Assembly (NCBI GenBank): GCA_002205965.3
Contig: NADL03000543.1
Coordinates: 372,001-436,000 of the forward strand
From: Kappaphycus alvarezii
Taxonomy: Eukaryota > Rhodophyta > Florideophyceae > Gigartinales > Solieriaceae
Direction: 5' to 3'
DNA: 64,000 bases
Shown here: positions 25,061-37,494 of the stretch, in pieces
Layout of the letters: the number at the start of each line of letters is the position of its first letter
Position numbering within the stretch: position 1 is the first letter of the stretch
Translations under genes and position numbers: made by a program
Notes under the pieces: generated by a model
The model's input: only the letters and a program-made list of their open reading frames with translations
Told to the model about the DNA's origin: nothing
Database searches by the model: none

Positions 25061-25329
25061 GAGTCAGCAAAGGGGCTGAGAGATTGGAGGAAGGAGAAAG
25101 GACAGAACTGACTAGAAATAAATCGAAAAGATTGGCAGCGTACGCAACTTTGACGAAAACAGAGGTTTGGATGTAGTACACACACGAAACGAAATTACCA
25201 GAAGTAGCCAAATCTTACGTCTGTGTACTCGGTGTCACTCTGCTGGCGAAAGAGAGGCGGAAATGTAAGACCACTTTGTGAAGGACACAGCGAAAAGAGA
25301 CAGTGCGGAAGCAAATGGAAGGAGGCTAG

Positions 25330-25786
25330 TGTCTATACGACCATGCTCTGTCTATACGACCATGCTCTGTCCTCATATGAGGCACACTTTGTCCTCATAT
25401 GAGGACAGTTTCCGTTACATTTTGGAAAAGTAAATGTTTTGGAAGGCCGAAATTTTTACTGGAAAACAGGTTTTTTATGTTAAGTTACAGTACAGTAATT
25501 TTTACTGTACGTGCGCCCTCGTTTCTGAAACCCCCACTATAATACGAACTATTTTTCCTTCCAAAACGTAGTCGTTTTCACAACTTCTTGCGAAGAGCGG
25601 AAGCTGGTGAGTGAAAATTGCTCTAGGCTTAACCGAGGTCAATAATCTTGAAAAGTTTGTTTTGATCGGCCATCTACACTCATGAACTAATGCGGAGGGA
25701 CAAGAAATGCGCTGAGGTAAAAAAGAATTGTATTGAAAAAAAGGGCTAAAAGTTGTCCTCATATGAGGACAACGGTCCAATAGACA
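25330..25786. mobile_element. MITE-like element with palindromic inner ends, flanked by CTAG
   Basis: Terminal inverted repeats: TGTCTATACGACC at the left (25,330) and GGTCCAATAGACA at the right (ending 25,786), with CTAG outside both (25,326-25,329 and 25,787-25,790). Each end also contains the palindrome GTCCTCATATGAGGAC (25,391-25,407 left, 25,755-25,770 right). The left end has two small tandem duplications: a 19-bp unit from 25,332 and a 21-bp unit from 25,370. There is no coding capacity. It lies inside the minus-strand RLE element E. CTAG could be a 4-bp target duplication or part of the repeat. Confidence 0.65.
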
Positions 25787-25790
25787 CTAG

Positions 25791-28460
25791 AAAGGGGGAC
25801 ATCTCGGAGTGACCGAGATGCACGAAGGAACAGGAAATGGTAGCTCTCTTCGTGACGAGTTGAGAGCCTGAAGGGAAGTTGATGAGTTAGCGCAGTAGTG
25901 AGGAAAACAAGAAATAAATAAAGGAACAACAGGTATCCTCCGCATCCAATTGAACAAACGAAAGACTGGTCTACTTCGGACCAGAAGTAGAAAGGGAGGT
26001 ATGGATGAGGACCAGTTCGTATCCGAGAAAGATAGAGTCGGATCTTACTTTCCGGTGAACACAGACGTCTTGTAAGGAATGGTGAAGAAGCCGGGTTACC
26101 CCGAAAGTCACCAGGCGCATAGCTGGTATCCACTCGTCTACTCCGCACGAGAAATTACACGGAACAATGGAAGCTCGAACTAACTCAGAAGCGCAAGTAG
26201 TGTTGTGCCCGAAGTTCTTCTTACCTTTTACATCTACTAAGTGAGTCCGGCTCGGGCTGCCGGTATGTACCTAACTATTCTGGGCACCTGCCCAGTGCCC
26301 ACCGACGGCTCCTAATTAATTTAAGAAGCTACCTAAAAATTATATCTAATTACAAATTAATTAGTCAGTATCGTGTCACTAACGTGTCTTGGCACCTGCC
26401 AACTGTGACATACGGACACCGGTGTTACGAAAATGAAAGAACCGAAAACCTCCACGAGAAATTGGGAGAGAGACATGGGTCCACTGGCAAGGGCCTTGTA
26501 GCTTCTGCAATGCTTCCCTCTGCTACTTATGGAAGGGAAAGGCGAGTGCCGTACATTGTGTGGGGGAAGCGCCGCAAGCTGGTGCATGAACTTACAAGCG
26601 CTAGCATAGAAACGATGTAAGTGGAAGTCTGCCTGAAGCGCGATGAAAAATGATCGTTATTCTGCTGGATGTGATCAAACGAAGCGGTAACACAGACGTC
26701 GGAACCAATGTGAAACCTGTTAACCTTAAACCCAGACGTAATCGAAAAGGAGCACGGTAGACGGACGGGAGGAAAAGCATAAAATTAGACGTAGGCATGC
26801 AGAGAATATTACGTAAGCATAGGTGTTGCTCATGTTGAGCGTGAATCCAATCTATTATCCAGCGGTATGGAGAACCCGAATGCTGTCGGCTGTGTCCGAG
26901 CGGTAGAATATGATATTCACATTATCGGCCTTTAAATAATTCAGAGGAAAGGGTTCGTCCTGGAACGACACGATAGTAGGTTGCAAGGCATGGGCAAAAG
27001 GCAAAAGGCCAAACGGGTCACCTTGTTGTGTACCGATAAGGGCCAAATAAAACTTAATACTGTCTCTATAACAGTAATAGACCCATCGGGCGATGCTGAG
27101 AGCATGGGTTTGAACATAGTCGAGGATACTCTGGGGGAAATACTATTAAACAAATTGTGAGCGTCAATTTATAGAAGATTATGGAAAATCAAAATTCCAG
27201 ACTTTGAGGTATACGGCGGACGGAACTTTTCATTGCTTCGGTACCACTCTTCATTCTGAGACTCAGTTTGTATGGGAGAGTGTATGAACTTACCTGCGGG
27301 CAAGTTTTCTGTGCGAGCATCCCGGAAATCAAAAACGCAACAGGAAGTAAAAAGTAATAGTCCTTAGACCTCCATTGTGTTTAGGAAGGGCGGTGAGCAG
27401 GCCCCTGCAGAATTAATTGCGAGAAGAGGGCCGCACTGCTCCGTTGCAACACAAGTAGATCAGTTTGGTAAGCTTATAGAGGAAATGATGATCGAGCTCC
27501 ACCATCCATGGAGGGCGCAGAATCAGTCAAAGCTACATTGGGGACCTATCTTCAGCGCCAGACGCAAATGTGGGATCTAGACTGTAGATTGCGCCGCGGC
27601 ATCGTAAACGGAAATTTTGGATGTAGAAAGAAGTTGTTTGGAGCACGAATCAGGGACTACGGTAGATAGTAAGAGATAAAGGGCGTCAAGGGCGCGAAGA
27701 ATGTCCTCAGTAAAAGGGCGCGGGCCCTGAAGTTGGAGGACAACACAAGTGGCCGAACTATGAATGCCGTGATAAAGAAAGCAGCCGAAATGGTGATTGG
27801 GATAATTCAGGGAACGGGGCGAGGTTCGAGTAAAGGAAGAAGGCGCGGGAGAAGGAGAACAGAAGTATTCGACCACGCCGCGAGTGCTCAGGAAAGGAAG
27901 ATGGGTGACCATCGCGGCACAGGATTTCCGTTTAGCAGCCTGAGGATACAAGGAAGCTACGGATGTCGGTGGTGCACATGCATCGACGGAGTTGTTGTCG
28001 AAAGGCGGACCGTATGGGGTACCGGTAGCCTAAACATGATCCTGAGTGACAGGCAAGGGTCCGAAAGAGTCGGGTAGCAACCTTTCAGCTTAGCAGGCGA
28101 GCATAGCGATTTCGGAGCGAAAAGAGGGTTGTTCTGAAAAAAATGAAGAGGGCTTGAGCGGCGCGGGAGTCGTCGAGTTGTGAGAGGAATCGGTGAACTG
28201 AGGCGCAGAAGCGAAAGTAGACCCCTCCATCCAGAAGGGATAAATACTGGACGAGAAATTCGAGGGAGGCGTGTTTGAAGGGGACGATAGCGGCGTCGAA
28301 TGACGCAGCTGCTTCTTGTGAAAGCATGGTGGGGTACAGTAAGTGGTTTCGGTGGGCTCGAACGTGGGGAACAGAGTTGGAAGTTGTGTCGGTAGAAGCC
28401 CTGATTAGAAAGAACTATTTCTGCTATCGGTATCACAGGAAGATAATTGGCCACCGGCGT
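25791..28460 (-). pseudogene. N-terminal region and RT of RLE non-LTR element E
   Basis: Minus strand, read from 28,460 down. An N-terminal region near 28,330-28,085 (RFLSQLDDSRAAQALFIFF) resembles the alpha-helical segment that precedes RT in RLE elements. RT pieces follow: SGTEAM near 27,250, GTQQGDPFGLLPFAHAL at 27,034-26,984 (the QGDPLGPLLFALAL block), and LNYLKADNVNII at about 26,944-26,909, where the catalytic F/Y-x-D-D box has become A-D-N. The thumb region continues toward 25,061, interrupted by the MITE. The coding sequence then jumps across copia-1 to 19,938. Many frame changes are present. The dense open frames on the plus strand (27,733-28,640) are antisense shadows. Confidence 0.65.
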
Positions 28461-28953
28461 GATCTCGGTGAAAAATCAAGAGGGACAAAAGGGAGAGAGA
28501 CGCGGGAAGTGGTAGGAGGGAAGATAGAATTATGGCCTTCCTGGCAGGCGAAAACTGCGGGAAGGAGGCGAGGCGACTCCTCAATTGCGGGAGAGCGCGG
28601 GTGGGAGCGGGTGGGGAGGGATCAAGGCGAGGAAAGATAGTATGCTATAACAACGAAACCATTTTCCTGAGTAGTATAGAGTTGAGTAACGTACTAAACT
28701 GTACTGTGAAACTCTGCTAACCTGTATACTGCAAAATTATCGTGGATATCTAGTCTCTGGTCACCAATATATATACCTCCAACCATTCTATCGATTCTTC
28801 GCTTCGATGACGGATACTATACTTGTGTTACTCTATAGAATACTATACTGAGTCTACTCTGATTAAAGTTAGCAACTAATTACTATCCAGTACCCTAATC
28901 CGGATGCAATAGGTTGATTTTCTCATTTTCGGGAATAAAACTCTCTGCTGCCA
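28461..28953. other. Spacer between RLE element E and copia-2
   Basis: The left part is GC-rich antisense shadow of element E. From about 28,640 there is an AT-rich stretch with TACTGTGA, TATACTG and similar words. No gene is seen. Confidence 0.4.
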
Positions 28954-29501
28954 TGTGAAAATTGACCAAATTTTTAATCTCCATCCCGGTGTCCTACAGT
29001 GATGCTGAATTGTGGAGCAATGTTTTTATTGAGGCCCACAATCTATATTATTGTGAATCATCAAGGAACAATTTTATCTATTTTACACTGGCACAATTTA
29101 TGCTGAATCCAGTGTGAAATAGTTTTTATGTCCCACAGTTGGGTTTTTATATTATATAGACTATAATTATTTCGTTTATGTTGCCAACAATTTACTATCT
29201 GGATGACTGCTTACCTGGAAAATACTGCAATAATTATTGCTCAGCCTGAATCATGTCTACAAAAATTATTGCATGGCTTACCTGATTTTTGTAGCAGGTT
29301 CACCCTGTTGTTGAGTATAAGTAGTCTTAGGTTGTTAGAAATATTTTCTACATCCTCGGGCCATCGAAATATTCCCCTCGATCAACTATCATTCAATTTT
29401 GTTTTCTATTTAATAATCATTCTAAGTCCAATTGTGCATTTATTTATTTATTCAAGTGGAATTATTTATTTTTTGGATCTACCTATCCCAATTATTTTGC
29501 A
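28954..29501 (+). repeat. Copia-2 5' LTR
   Basis: 548 bp, starting TGTGAAAATTGA and ending ATTATTTTGCA. It aligns along its length with the copia-3 3' LTR at 56,353-56,906. The bases just inside, GTTACGGGCCCAG, match the copia-3 primer-binding site except for one T to C change. Confidence 0.85.
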
Positions 29502-32500
29502 GTTACGGGCCCAGATAGCCCGGAAATTATTTGAAGGCCGAACGTTTCTTGGTATATTTGCTCGGCTCCTTGGACAAATGGTAAAGGACCTCGAGAAAAT
29601 TATTTTGATGTTGTTCACAAATGGAAATCTGTCTATGGTTTATTACCAGCATCAAATTATAATAAGGTTACTACGGCAGTACAAGGTCTTTTCTTACAGT
29701 CACAATTATTTGGATGAGCTCTTGATATTTGTAAGAAAATTCCAGACACAGAAATTCAGTCTGAAAATGGTGCATTAGCGATTGCTAACGCTATTCATAA
29801 TGTGGATCATCTATCGTCTATATCAGATACATTTCAAAAATTCTTAGATCTAGTGCACATTACCCGTGGTGATAATGAGTCTTTCAACAATTTTCAATCA
29901 CGGTTTGATGCCCAAATTGCCCGATTTCATTCATCTATTGGTACTTCGAAATTACCTGAAGCACTGGTATCATTTTTGCTCCTGGCTAATTTCAAAATTG
30001 ATTCAAACCAGCGAGTATCTATTTTGGCTGCTGCTTCTCCGAAGCATGAAGAAGAAGCTGGTTTGAAAAAAGAAAAATATTAGAATTAATCAAATATTCA
30101 GAAATATCATCTATTATTCGTGCATGTGATATACCAAAAATACAAATCAAATATATGGAAATTCTCAAAAATATATCTCTTCAAGTCAATCTAATATTTC
30201 ATGCGGAGAAAAGAAAAATTTCAAGAAAAATAATAAGCAAAGATTATCTCCTGAAGACTTTGCTGCCCTCAAGGCAAAATCAACTTGTGACCGATGTGGA
30301 GAAATTGGCCATTGGGCCTATGAAAAAAATAAATGCAAGAGTGCTAAAAATTATCACAAAGGTTCATTATCTAAAATGGGAAATGCAGAAAATATCAAAG
30401 ACAAAAATGATTCTGGTTCTGTAACATTTCATATGGTGAAAACGGTCCTTGATTCTCCGTCAAATATGTTTTACCCAGGTACGTTACTTGATGATGGAGC
30501 ACCGTATAGTGGAATGGGGATTGTTGAAATACGGCCACTTTCGAAATTTATTTTACCAGAATGGGATAGAATTCTGGATGACCTTCCTGAATGTATCAAA
30601 GACATGCCATTCTGGCAATACCGAAATGGCGCCCACCCAAGCGAAAAAAGAAAAATGCTCGGTTCAATATTCTTATCAGCTATTTCAGCCAATGGAAACC
30701 AGGTTAAAATAAGGCATCTAGTAATCAGTGGATCATGTTAATGGGTTTTTGGAAGAAATATCACAAGAAAATCAAATATTATTCATATGACGGACAACAG
30801 TATCGATTTAAAGTCCGCAAATAATTCAGTCGATTGTATGACATTGTCGGATCATGGTCATCATTGTTATGTACCCGGAAATGTATTTATACAATCATCC
30901 GAACCTATTGAAAATTCATTTCTATCAGCAATTTGTTCCAACAATATCAATACATAAAAAATATACCTTGGGCTGAAAAGAAGAACATAATTAATAAGGT
31001 TCACAAACATGTATGTGGTCACTCAAATTATTATGATATAAAACTTTTGTGACAGAGAAATTTTATATCGGGCGATGAATTCAAAACATATTTATCAAGC
31101 ATAATTGACTCCTGCAAATTTTTCGATGTGAAAAAAACATCTCATCGTCGTGCAGTATTTTTAAGCTATATAACCTCTCATCCTCGTGTAGTATCTTTAA
31201 GCTCTATATCTCGCGGATTTAATGAATTGGTGTGTGTGGATCACTTTTTTGGTGGAAAACGGGGATATTTTTCACATTATGAACTCAGCTACCAGAGATT
31301 CAACAGGTTCAATAGTGCCCTTCTTAACGATGGAGAAATGTATTAATTGTATTGCGACTTTCTGGTTAACACCATTTTGGGACCCTAGCAATTTAATGGG
31401 AGATCAGGCGTTTGAAAATGATATTTTCAGAAGCTATCTTGAGGAAAGAGGAATTTCATTTTGTCCGATTGGTTCCCGCCGTCACAAAAAACTTTCATTG
31501 TGCCAAAACGTAAAATATTGAGAGACATTTATATTTGTTTAAAAATACCCGATTTTTCTGCAAGTAATACGGTTCGTATTGCTAGAATATTTCAAATATC
31601 GAATGATTTATATGGAAATGATGTTTTTTCTTCATACGAGCTTGCCACTGGTCACACTCGTCCATCGATAATTCTGGTCCTCGAAGTCTACGAAATGATT
31701 TAAGAGAAGCTCATAATGGGCTAATAGCCAAGAGGAAATTAAATCTTATCCTAAAATCAAAGTCTGTGACCGATATTCCAATTAATGTCGGCTATATTGT
31801 GTAAATTTTGTTTCATCTACCAAATCAGAAAAGAGGATCTTGGTCATTGCCCAAACCAGTACTGAAATTCGACAAAAAATCTCTTATGGTCACAGTACCT
31901 GGATCCAATGGAAAATTCATACATGCGGCAATTGAAGATGTCCGACATTCCGTTGCATCTAATGAACTATCATACCAAATTCAAAAGTCAAATGATTTAT
32001 TGAATCAGTCTATTGAATACTCTGTGGAAGATATTTCTGATGAAACGAATATTAACGAAGTGAAGAACGTGTGTGAAAACAATTTTGACGATCATTCTGA
32101 TGATGGTAATTTTAACAAAAATATGAATGCTGAAGTCGAAAAATGTAATGATTCAGAAAGCGATGGAAATTTATCAGAATCTAAAAACATATTATCTCTC
32201 GAACATGTTCCGATTGAATCTGAACTTAGTTCCCTACAACCTGAAAATTTAATTCATATCCCTATTGATGAAAATGGTGGAATTGATGCGCATGAAATTG
32301 ACCTGTTACCTGGAACGGAATTGAAATCATCTGAACAAAAAGATCTGAGTTTTTATCATAAAAGATTTGGATCTAAAGAATTTTACTTCATCAAGCATCT
32401 GGACTTCCATCTCATATAATTTCAAATGCATACAATACGGAAGAAAATAATTTTCTCACTACCTGTTCAAAAATTCATGTTTCAAAAATTCCTCCCGACT

Positions 32501-33029
32501 CGAATGTAATATCCAGTCACGTTTTATACAAAATAAAATTTTGGATGATGGAAAATATTATTGCAAGGCTCGAATTGCTCCGCATGGAAATGAGGACAAG
32601 GAGAAAAATAATTTGAGAAATGACTCGCAATCTTGTTCTCTGATGGCAACTAGAATTCTCTTATCTATTGCTACAATTTGTAAATGGAATTTACCAAAGG
32701 TTAATGTTAAGTCTGCATTTTTACAATCTGGATCAGCATTACGAGATGTTTATATCAGACCTCCTCGGCAATGCTCGGAAAATCCTTTTATTGGTTATTA
32801 CTGTCTGCTTCATATGGTTCAGTCAACGCGAATGCAAAATGGCAAATATACTCGGATAATACATTCTTTGAACTCGGATTGAAAGCAGTCGTTTATATAC
32901 CCCAATTATTTTTCATGAGTTTAAAAGGATCATTGGTTCTGCTTGTCGTTAAATTGGTCGATGATATCCTTATTACTGGACCAGAAAAAATTAAGAAGAA
33001 ATTTATCCAAGATCTTGGAAAAGTATGTA
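29502..33029 (+). pseudogene. Copia-2 gag-pol, 3' truncated
   Basis: Sister of copia-3, nearly collinear with it. Gag begins at the primer site (ACG where copia-3 has ATG), with stops in the first part. KIPDTEIQSENGALAIANAI (29,740-29,799) and the following domain (29,802-30,083) are clear. A CDRCGEIGHWA zinc knuckle lies near 30,290-30,320 and a protease DDGAPYSGMG near 30,490-30,520. The integrase is frame-shifted, with GFNELVCVDHF at 31,219-31,251. A long acidic linker (31,808-32,419) and RT pieces ending with LVDDILITG near 32,958-32,985 follow. Similarity to copia-3 stops at about 33,029, so the end of RT, the RNase H and the 3' LTR are missing. Several frame breaks are shared with copia-3. 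Confidence 0.8.
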
Positions 33030-33292
33030 AGGAAATAGTGTTACCCAGGAGAAAATATTTGAAAAAAAAGAGAAGGCAACAATACCCGGAAGGATGAACG
33101 CGTTTCGTGATAAGAATAACGCGAGCGCTGGTGCAAGACGAACGCGGTGGCCGTCAGTGTGGCGGAAACGACAAGAGGGAAGGGAGATAGAGACGACAGA
33201 GAATAGTCACAGACGTTTTTGCAGCACTGGAAAAAGTTTACAGATTACAAATACAGTAGAGTAAAAGAATCTTACCGTTTTTCTGCGCAAAC

Positions 33293-34545
33293 GCCTCCAA
33301 GGTCATGCACTTGCTACGTTCGCTTCCCTCCACTCAATCTGCGGTACTCGCCGCTAGCTTCGATCAGAAGCAGAGGGAAGCGTTCCACCAATTGCAGCTG
33401 CCCTGTCCAGAGCGAGCCTGCCTCCAAGCCTCTCTCCCCTTCTCTATGGGCGGTCTAGGTCTCCTGCAAACTTCAGACATTACCGAGGCTGCATGCGCAG
33501 CATCTGTAATTGATTCTTTTAGACATATCTCCGACCTGCTTACCCTTTCCCAGGACCGCCACTTGGAAGAGATCCCTCGGTCTGCCATCTCGCTCTTATC
33601 TCCCCGCCACCCGCAGCTGTCTTCGTCGCTTACAGCTACGTCTCTTTTCGAGCGTTGTTCATCGCCGGTCCCCGGCGAAAGGCTCCAGTCTGCGATCACA
33701 ACTGAACTCATGCTATGGAAGTCCGATAGCTTGTTCTCGTCCGCGGCACCCTCGACCGAGCACGGCTCCTCTCCGTGCGCGCATCCTCCCCCTCGTCTGT
33801 TTTCTCTTCGCTTCCTCACCCCCACCGGGTACGTAAATGTCCTCTTCTACGTGGAAAGTCGCTCTGGCTCTACGTCTCGGCATCGCGCTATTCCCTGGAT
33901 CTACTCGCTGTCCGGTCTGCTCCCGCCGCTCGGCCGACATCCCACTCGTTTTGCATCCAAGGGGAAAACACGCGTTGACCTGCAAATACGAAGGCGGAAT
34001 GACTCGTCCTCACATCCTCCGCAACGTTCTTGCCCGCTACTGCAAGGAAGTTTGGATCGTCGCTCTCGTCGAACTTCCGCTCATCTGCCAGGTTCCCAAC
34101 TCATCTGGGCATTCGGAGACCCCCGCGTTACGAATGAACATTTACATTCCCGCTGCATAAGGGCTTCACAGTACCGATATCGCTGTCGACGTTACTGTTG
34201 TCCACTCCTCTGCACGCCGCCACATCTCCCCAAGTACGATTACCGCAGGCGCTTCCGCAACGCTCGCAGAGCTCAAGAAACATCGTCATTACGGCACTTA
34301 CTGCGACCAAAACGAAATCCCCTCTCCCCCGTCGAGATTGATATCTTTGGCGCCTTGGGCGACGACGGCAAGGGTCTTTTCCGCCGCCTTGCTTCCTTAG
34401 CAGCTTCCCGTCGCGGTTCCTGCCCCCAACAGGAGCCCCACGACTTCGTTAACCGTTTTTCGTTTAGTCTCCAAATAATGCAGGCGCGACAGGTTTCTAT
34501 CCGCCGCCCGCATCCGTAGGTAATTTATGAATATCCGCCGCACGG
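33293..34545 (+). pseudogene. RLE non-LTR element, family C: RT thumb and endonuclease
   Basis: Begins inside the post-RT thumb (SLPFSMGGLGLLQTSDI near 33,430-33,480; LFERCSSPVPGE near 33,648-33,683). After a frameshift near 33,780-33,840 comes CPVCSRRSADI (33,909 on), HALTCKYEGGMTRPHILRNVL, then the nuclease. The RPAD motif has become RMNI (PALRMNIYIPAA, ending at a TAA near 34,158), so the first catalytic Asp is Asn. The second Asp is kept in IAVDVTVVHSSARR. KHRHYGTYC and FGALGDDGKGLFRRLA lead to the stop at 34,517. The 3' UTR is cut at 34,545, where the gypsy sequence begins. Almost the same C-terminus is repeated at 50,296. Confidence 0.75.
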
Positions 34546-37494
34546 AGCGCGAGAAGCATCGTCATTACGGCTAAGTCTACCGAGAAGAAACTGGTCGAGG
34601 GCGACGAGATAGGGACTCCCAGTGAAGATTTTACTTCTGATTCGAACGCCGGTCCCAAGTCCTTGGACTCTTCGGAAGAAGAGATGGTCCTAGCCATCCG
34701 TGAGGACAGTTTCACCGGATCGAGCGAAGGTCCCAGAGGTGAAGAAAGCACCACAGACGAAGAAGAGAAGAAGGAGGAAATGCGGGATGCTCTGAGAGCC
34801 CGACTGGCTCATTTGGAAGAAGGCACTCAAAGCAAGATAAATGGTTTGCTTCGAGACACGGGAATCGTCGCCTGGACTATAGACGAGCTACGTCCTGCGG
34901 CCGTGCCGACGAAACATTCCTTCGACATGAAGGACCCTACCCCGATCTATCACAGGGCTCGCCGAATGTCGCCTCGACAAAACGAAATCGCCCGTCCAGA
35001 AATAGATAACATGTTAGATGCTGGGATTATCACCCCAGCGTCGTCTGCGTGGTCGTTCCCAGTGGTTATCGTGACGAAAAAGGACGGTAGGCCTCGTTTC
35101 TGTGTGGATTATCGCACTCTGAACCGCAAGATGAAGGCGGATCATTGGCCACTACCTAAGATAGAAGAGATCTTCGATGACCTAAAGGGTAGCTCCATAT
35201 TCACCACCCTTGATTTGTTTGCGGAGTACTGGCAAATCCGCATGGCCGAAGATTGTAAGTAGATGACTACATTCGTCAGTCGTTTTGGTACCTTCAAGTT
35301 CGAGGTGATGCCATTTGGTCTAATGAACGCGTCGTCCACATTTCAGCGCACGATGGATTACGTACTGAAGGACATTCCCTTCACCCGTGTCTATCTTGAT
35401 GATCTCGTGATCTTCTCCGACTCTATGGAGGAGCATATTGATCACTTGTCTGTCGTTTTCAAGGCAGTCGGGGACGCAGGACTTAAACTTAAGATCACAA
35501 AATGCGCGCTCGCTATGCCAAGCGTAAAGCTGCTTGGTCACTTCGTAGACAAGCGCGGAGTCCGCGTCGACGACGAGAAGATTGATTCCATCAAAACGGC
35601 CCCTGTTCCTACCAACTCAACGGAGTTGCGTAGCTTTCTTGGCCTCGCCGGTTATTATCGTCGCTTCATCAAGGACTTCGCCGGAATATCCTCTGCCCTT
35701 CACGCAGCAACTTCGGGTAATAGGAAGTTCGAATGGACTAAGGAGATGAATTTCGCCTTCGAAACCCTGAAAGAAAAGCTTACTTCTCCGCCGGTGCTAG
35801 CTTTTCCGGACTTCGAGTCCCCCTTCATCGTGGAAACCGACGCTTCTAATGTCGCCGTTGGGGCAGTCCTGGCCCAGAAAAAGGAAGATGGAAAGATTCA
35901 TCCCGTTCAGTACCCAAGCCGGACGATTAACTAAGCAGAGCGTAACTATCCCGCCTGCGAGAGGGAGGCCCTCGCCGTTATTTTCGCTTTAAGGAAATTC
36001 AGGGTGCATCTGTTATCGACGGAGCCCTTCAAGCTCATTACGGACCATCAAGCCCTTTGTTATGCCTTCAAGAAAGACGAAATTCACGGAAGGCTGGCGC
36101 GATGGATGGAATTCCTTGCGGAGTATGAATTCGAGGTCGAATATAGGTCAAGTGCGGGAAACGGAGCAGCTGATTTCCTCTCGGTTGTGGTACCTGCCGG
36201 GCCGTCCCCTGCCTCTGGACCTGATGAAGGAGACTTAGTTGCGGCGCTGGATTCTGTCGCTACCGAAGAGAATCCCCTAATCGAACCTTTCCTCCTCGAC
36301 GTCGCCCGTCACTTGCAAGGTTTGAAGATCCGGGTTGACGACGAAGAGAAACGTCGTTCGGTCAAGCGTATGGCCAAAAAATTCGTGATGTGTGAAGGAA
36401 AGCTTCTTAGACGAACCAGAAACGGGCTGAAGTCTGTACCGTTTAAGAAGAACAGGGTCGCGATATTGAAGACCTTTCACGGCGACATCGGACATTGGGA
36501 TAAGGAGACGACGAAGAAATTTGTCATAGACCGTTATTGGTGGCCGAAGATTCACCAAGACATTCCCAACTACGTGAAAAGTTCTGAGAGGTGCCAGAAG
36601 ACGAGGCCCCTTCCGCCGTACCATACGACTTTGAATGTACCATTGACGAATATCTTCGAAACTTATTCGATCGATTTCTCGGGACCTCTGCCGATATCAT
36701 GCGCCGGAAAGAAGTATCTGCTTATCGCCGTCGAGCATTTGACAGGTTGGCAAATTGCAGTTGCCACCAAAAAAATCGTCGGCTGCAACCGTCTCCCAGT
36801 TCATCGAGAGTGAAGTTATGCACCCCTTTGGTCCCCGAAGACCATTATCAGCGACAACGCTGGGTGCTTCACTGCTGCCACCGTCGCTGATTTCATTAAG
36901 AAGCATGGAATTAACTGGACCACTGTTCTCGCGTATGCTCCCATGTCTAATGGTAGAGCCGAAAGGATGAGAAGAACCCTCAAGACAGCCGTGAAGAAGA
37001 TGGTTGTCGGCCAAGGTGTAGATTGGGAAGAGTGTTTGCCCCGGGTCTTGTACGGATACCATCGTCGTCGCCTTTCTACGGGAGCTTCACCGTTCGAACT
37101 GATGTTCGAAGTAGTTCCGCGCATGAGTCCATCTGACCCCGTCTCGTTGATGGACTGCGATTCCGATACACATCGCAAGCTCGAACTTCTGGCCTCCTCT
37201 CCCCTTCGAGCTCAGCGTCGAGAAGAACAGATGCATAGAATGGGTAGTTCAACCTCTACAGAGCCTCGCATGGTCAACGTGGGGTATTGGGTTCTAGTGG
37301 GACATGGCCAGGCGTTAACTTCGGCCGCTAAGTGGCCTGCCTTCCGTTCGCGCTATTACGGGCCTTGTCGCGTTTGGAAAGTTGATCATCCCCGATACTG
37401 GCTCATGTCATACGGGGGTCGCCATTCCCGCCGCGCCATCCACGCGGGGAGACTAGTTCCTTTTTTCTTGCGCTCGAGCCACCTGGAGGCTTAG
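34546..37494 (+). pseudogene. Ty3/gypsy pol, near-complete but broken, without gag or LTR
   Basis: The best-preserved gypsy copy. RT: AGIITPASSAWSFPVVIV, RFCVDYRTLN, FGTFKFEVMPFGLMNAS, YLDD at 35,392-35,403 (intact), LRSFLGLAGYYRRFI. RNase H: VETDASNVAVGAVLAQK, LITDHQALCYAF. Integrase: HGDIGHW and ERCQKTR, where the first Cys of the zinc pair is Ser; IDFSGPLP, ISDNAGCF and NGRAERM carry the DDE residues. The frame is broken by TAG at 35,260-35,262, TAA at 35,932-35,934, and two opposite frameshifts, one at an A run near 36,770 and one at a C run near 36,833. It ends in TAG at 37,492-37,494. No gag, protease, chromodomain or LTR was found. The first codons follow the RLE tail without a gap. 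Confidence 0.85.

Noticed and set aside
27733..28640. Long Arg/Gly-rich plus-strand frames
   Set aside because: Antisense to RLE element E; the Arg/Gly bias comes from reverse-reading Pro/Ser-rich codons.
33364..33825. 153-codon minus-strand frame
   Set aside because: Antisense shadow of the GC-rich RLE family C coding sequence; no family resemblance.
34663..35934. Stop-codon reassignment or programmed read-through in gypsy pol (TAG at 35,260, TAA at 35,932)
   Set aside because: The two stops fall at unrelated positions, and this copy has other decay (lost zinc Cys, frameshifts). Simple mutation suffices.
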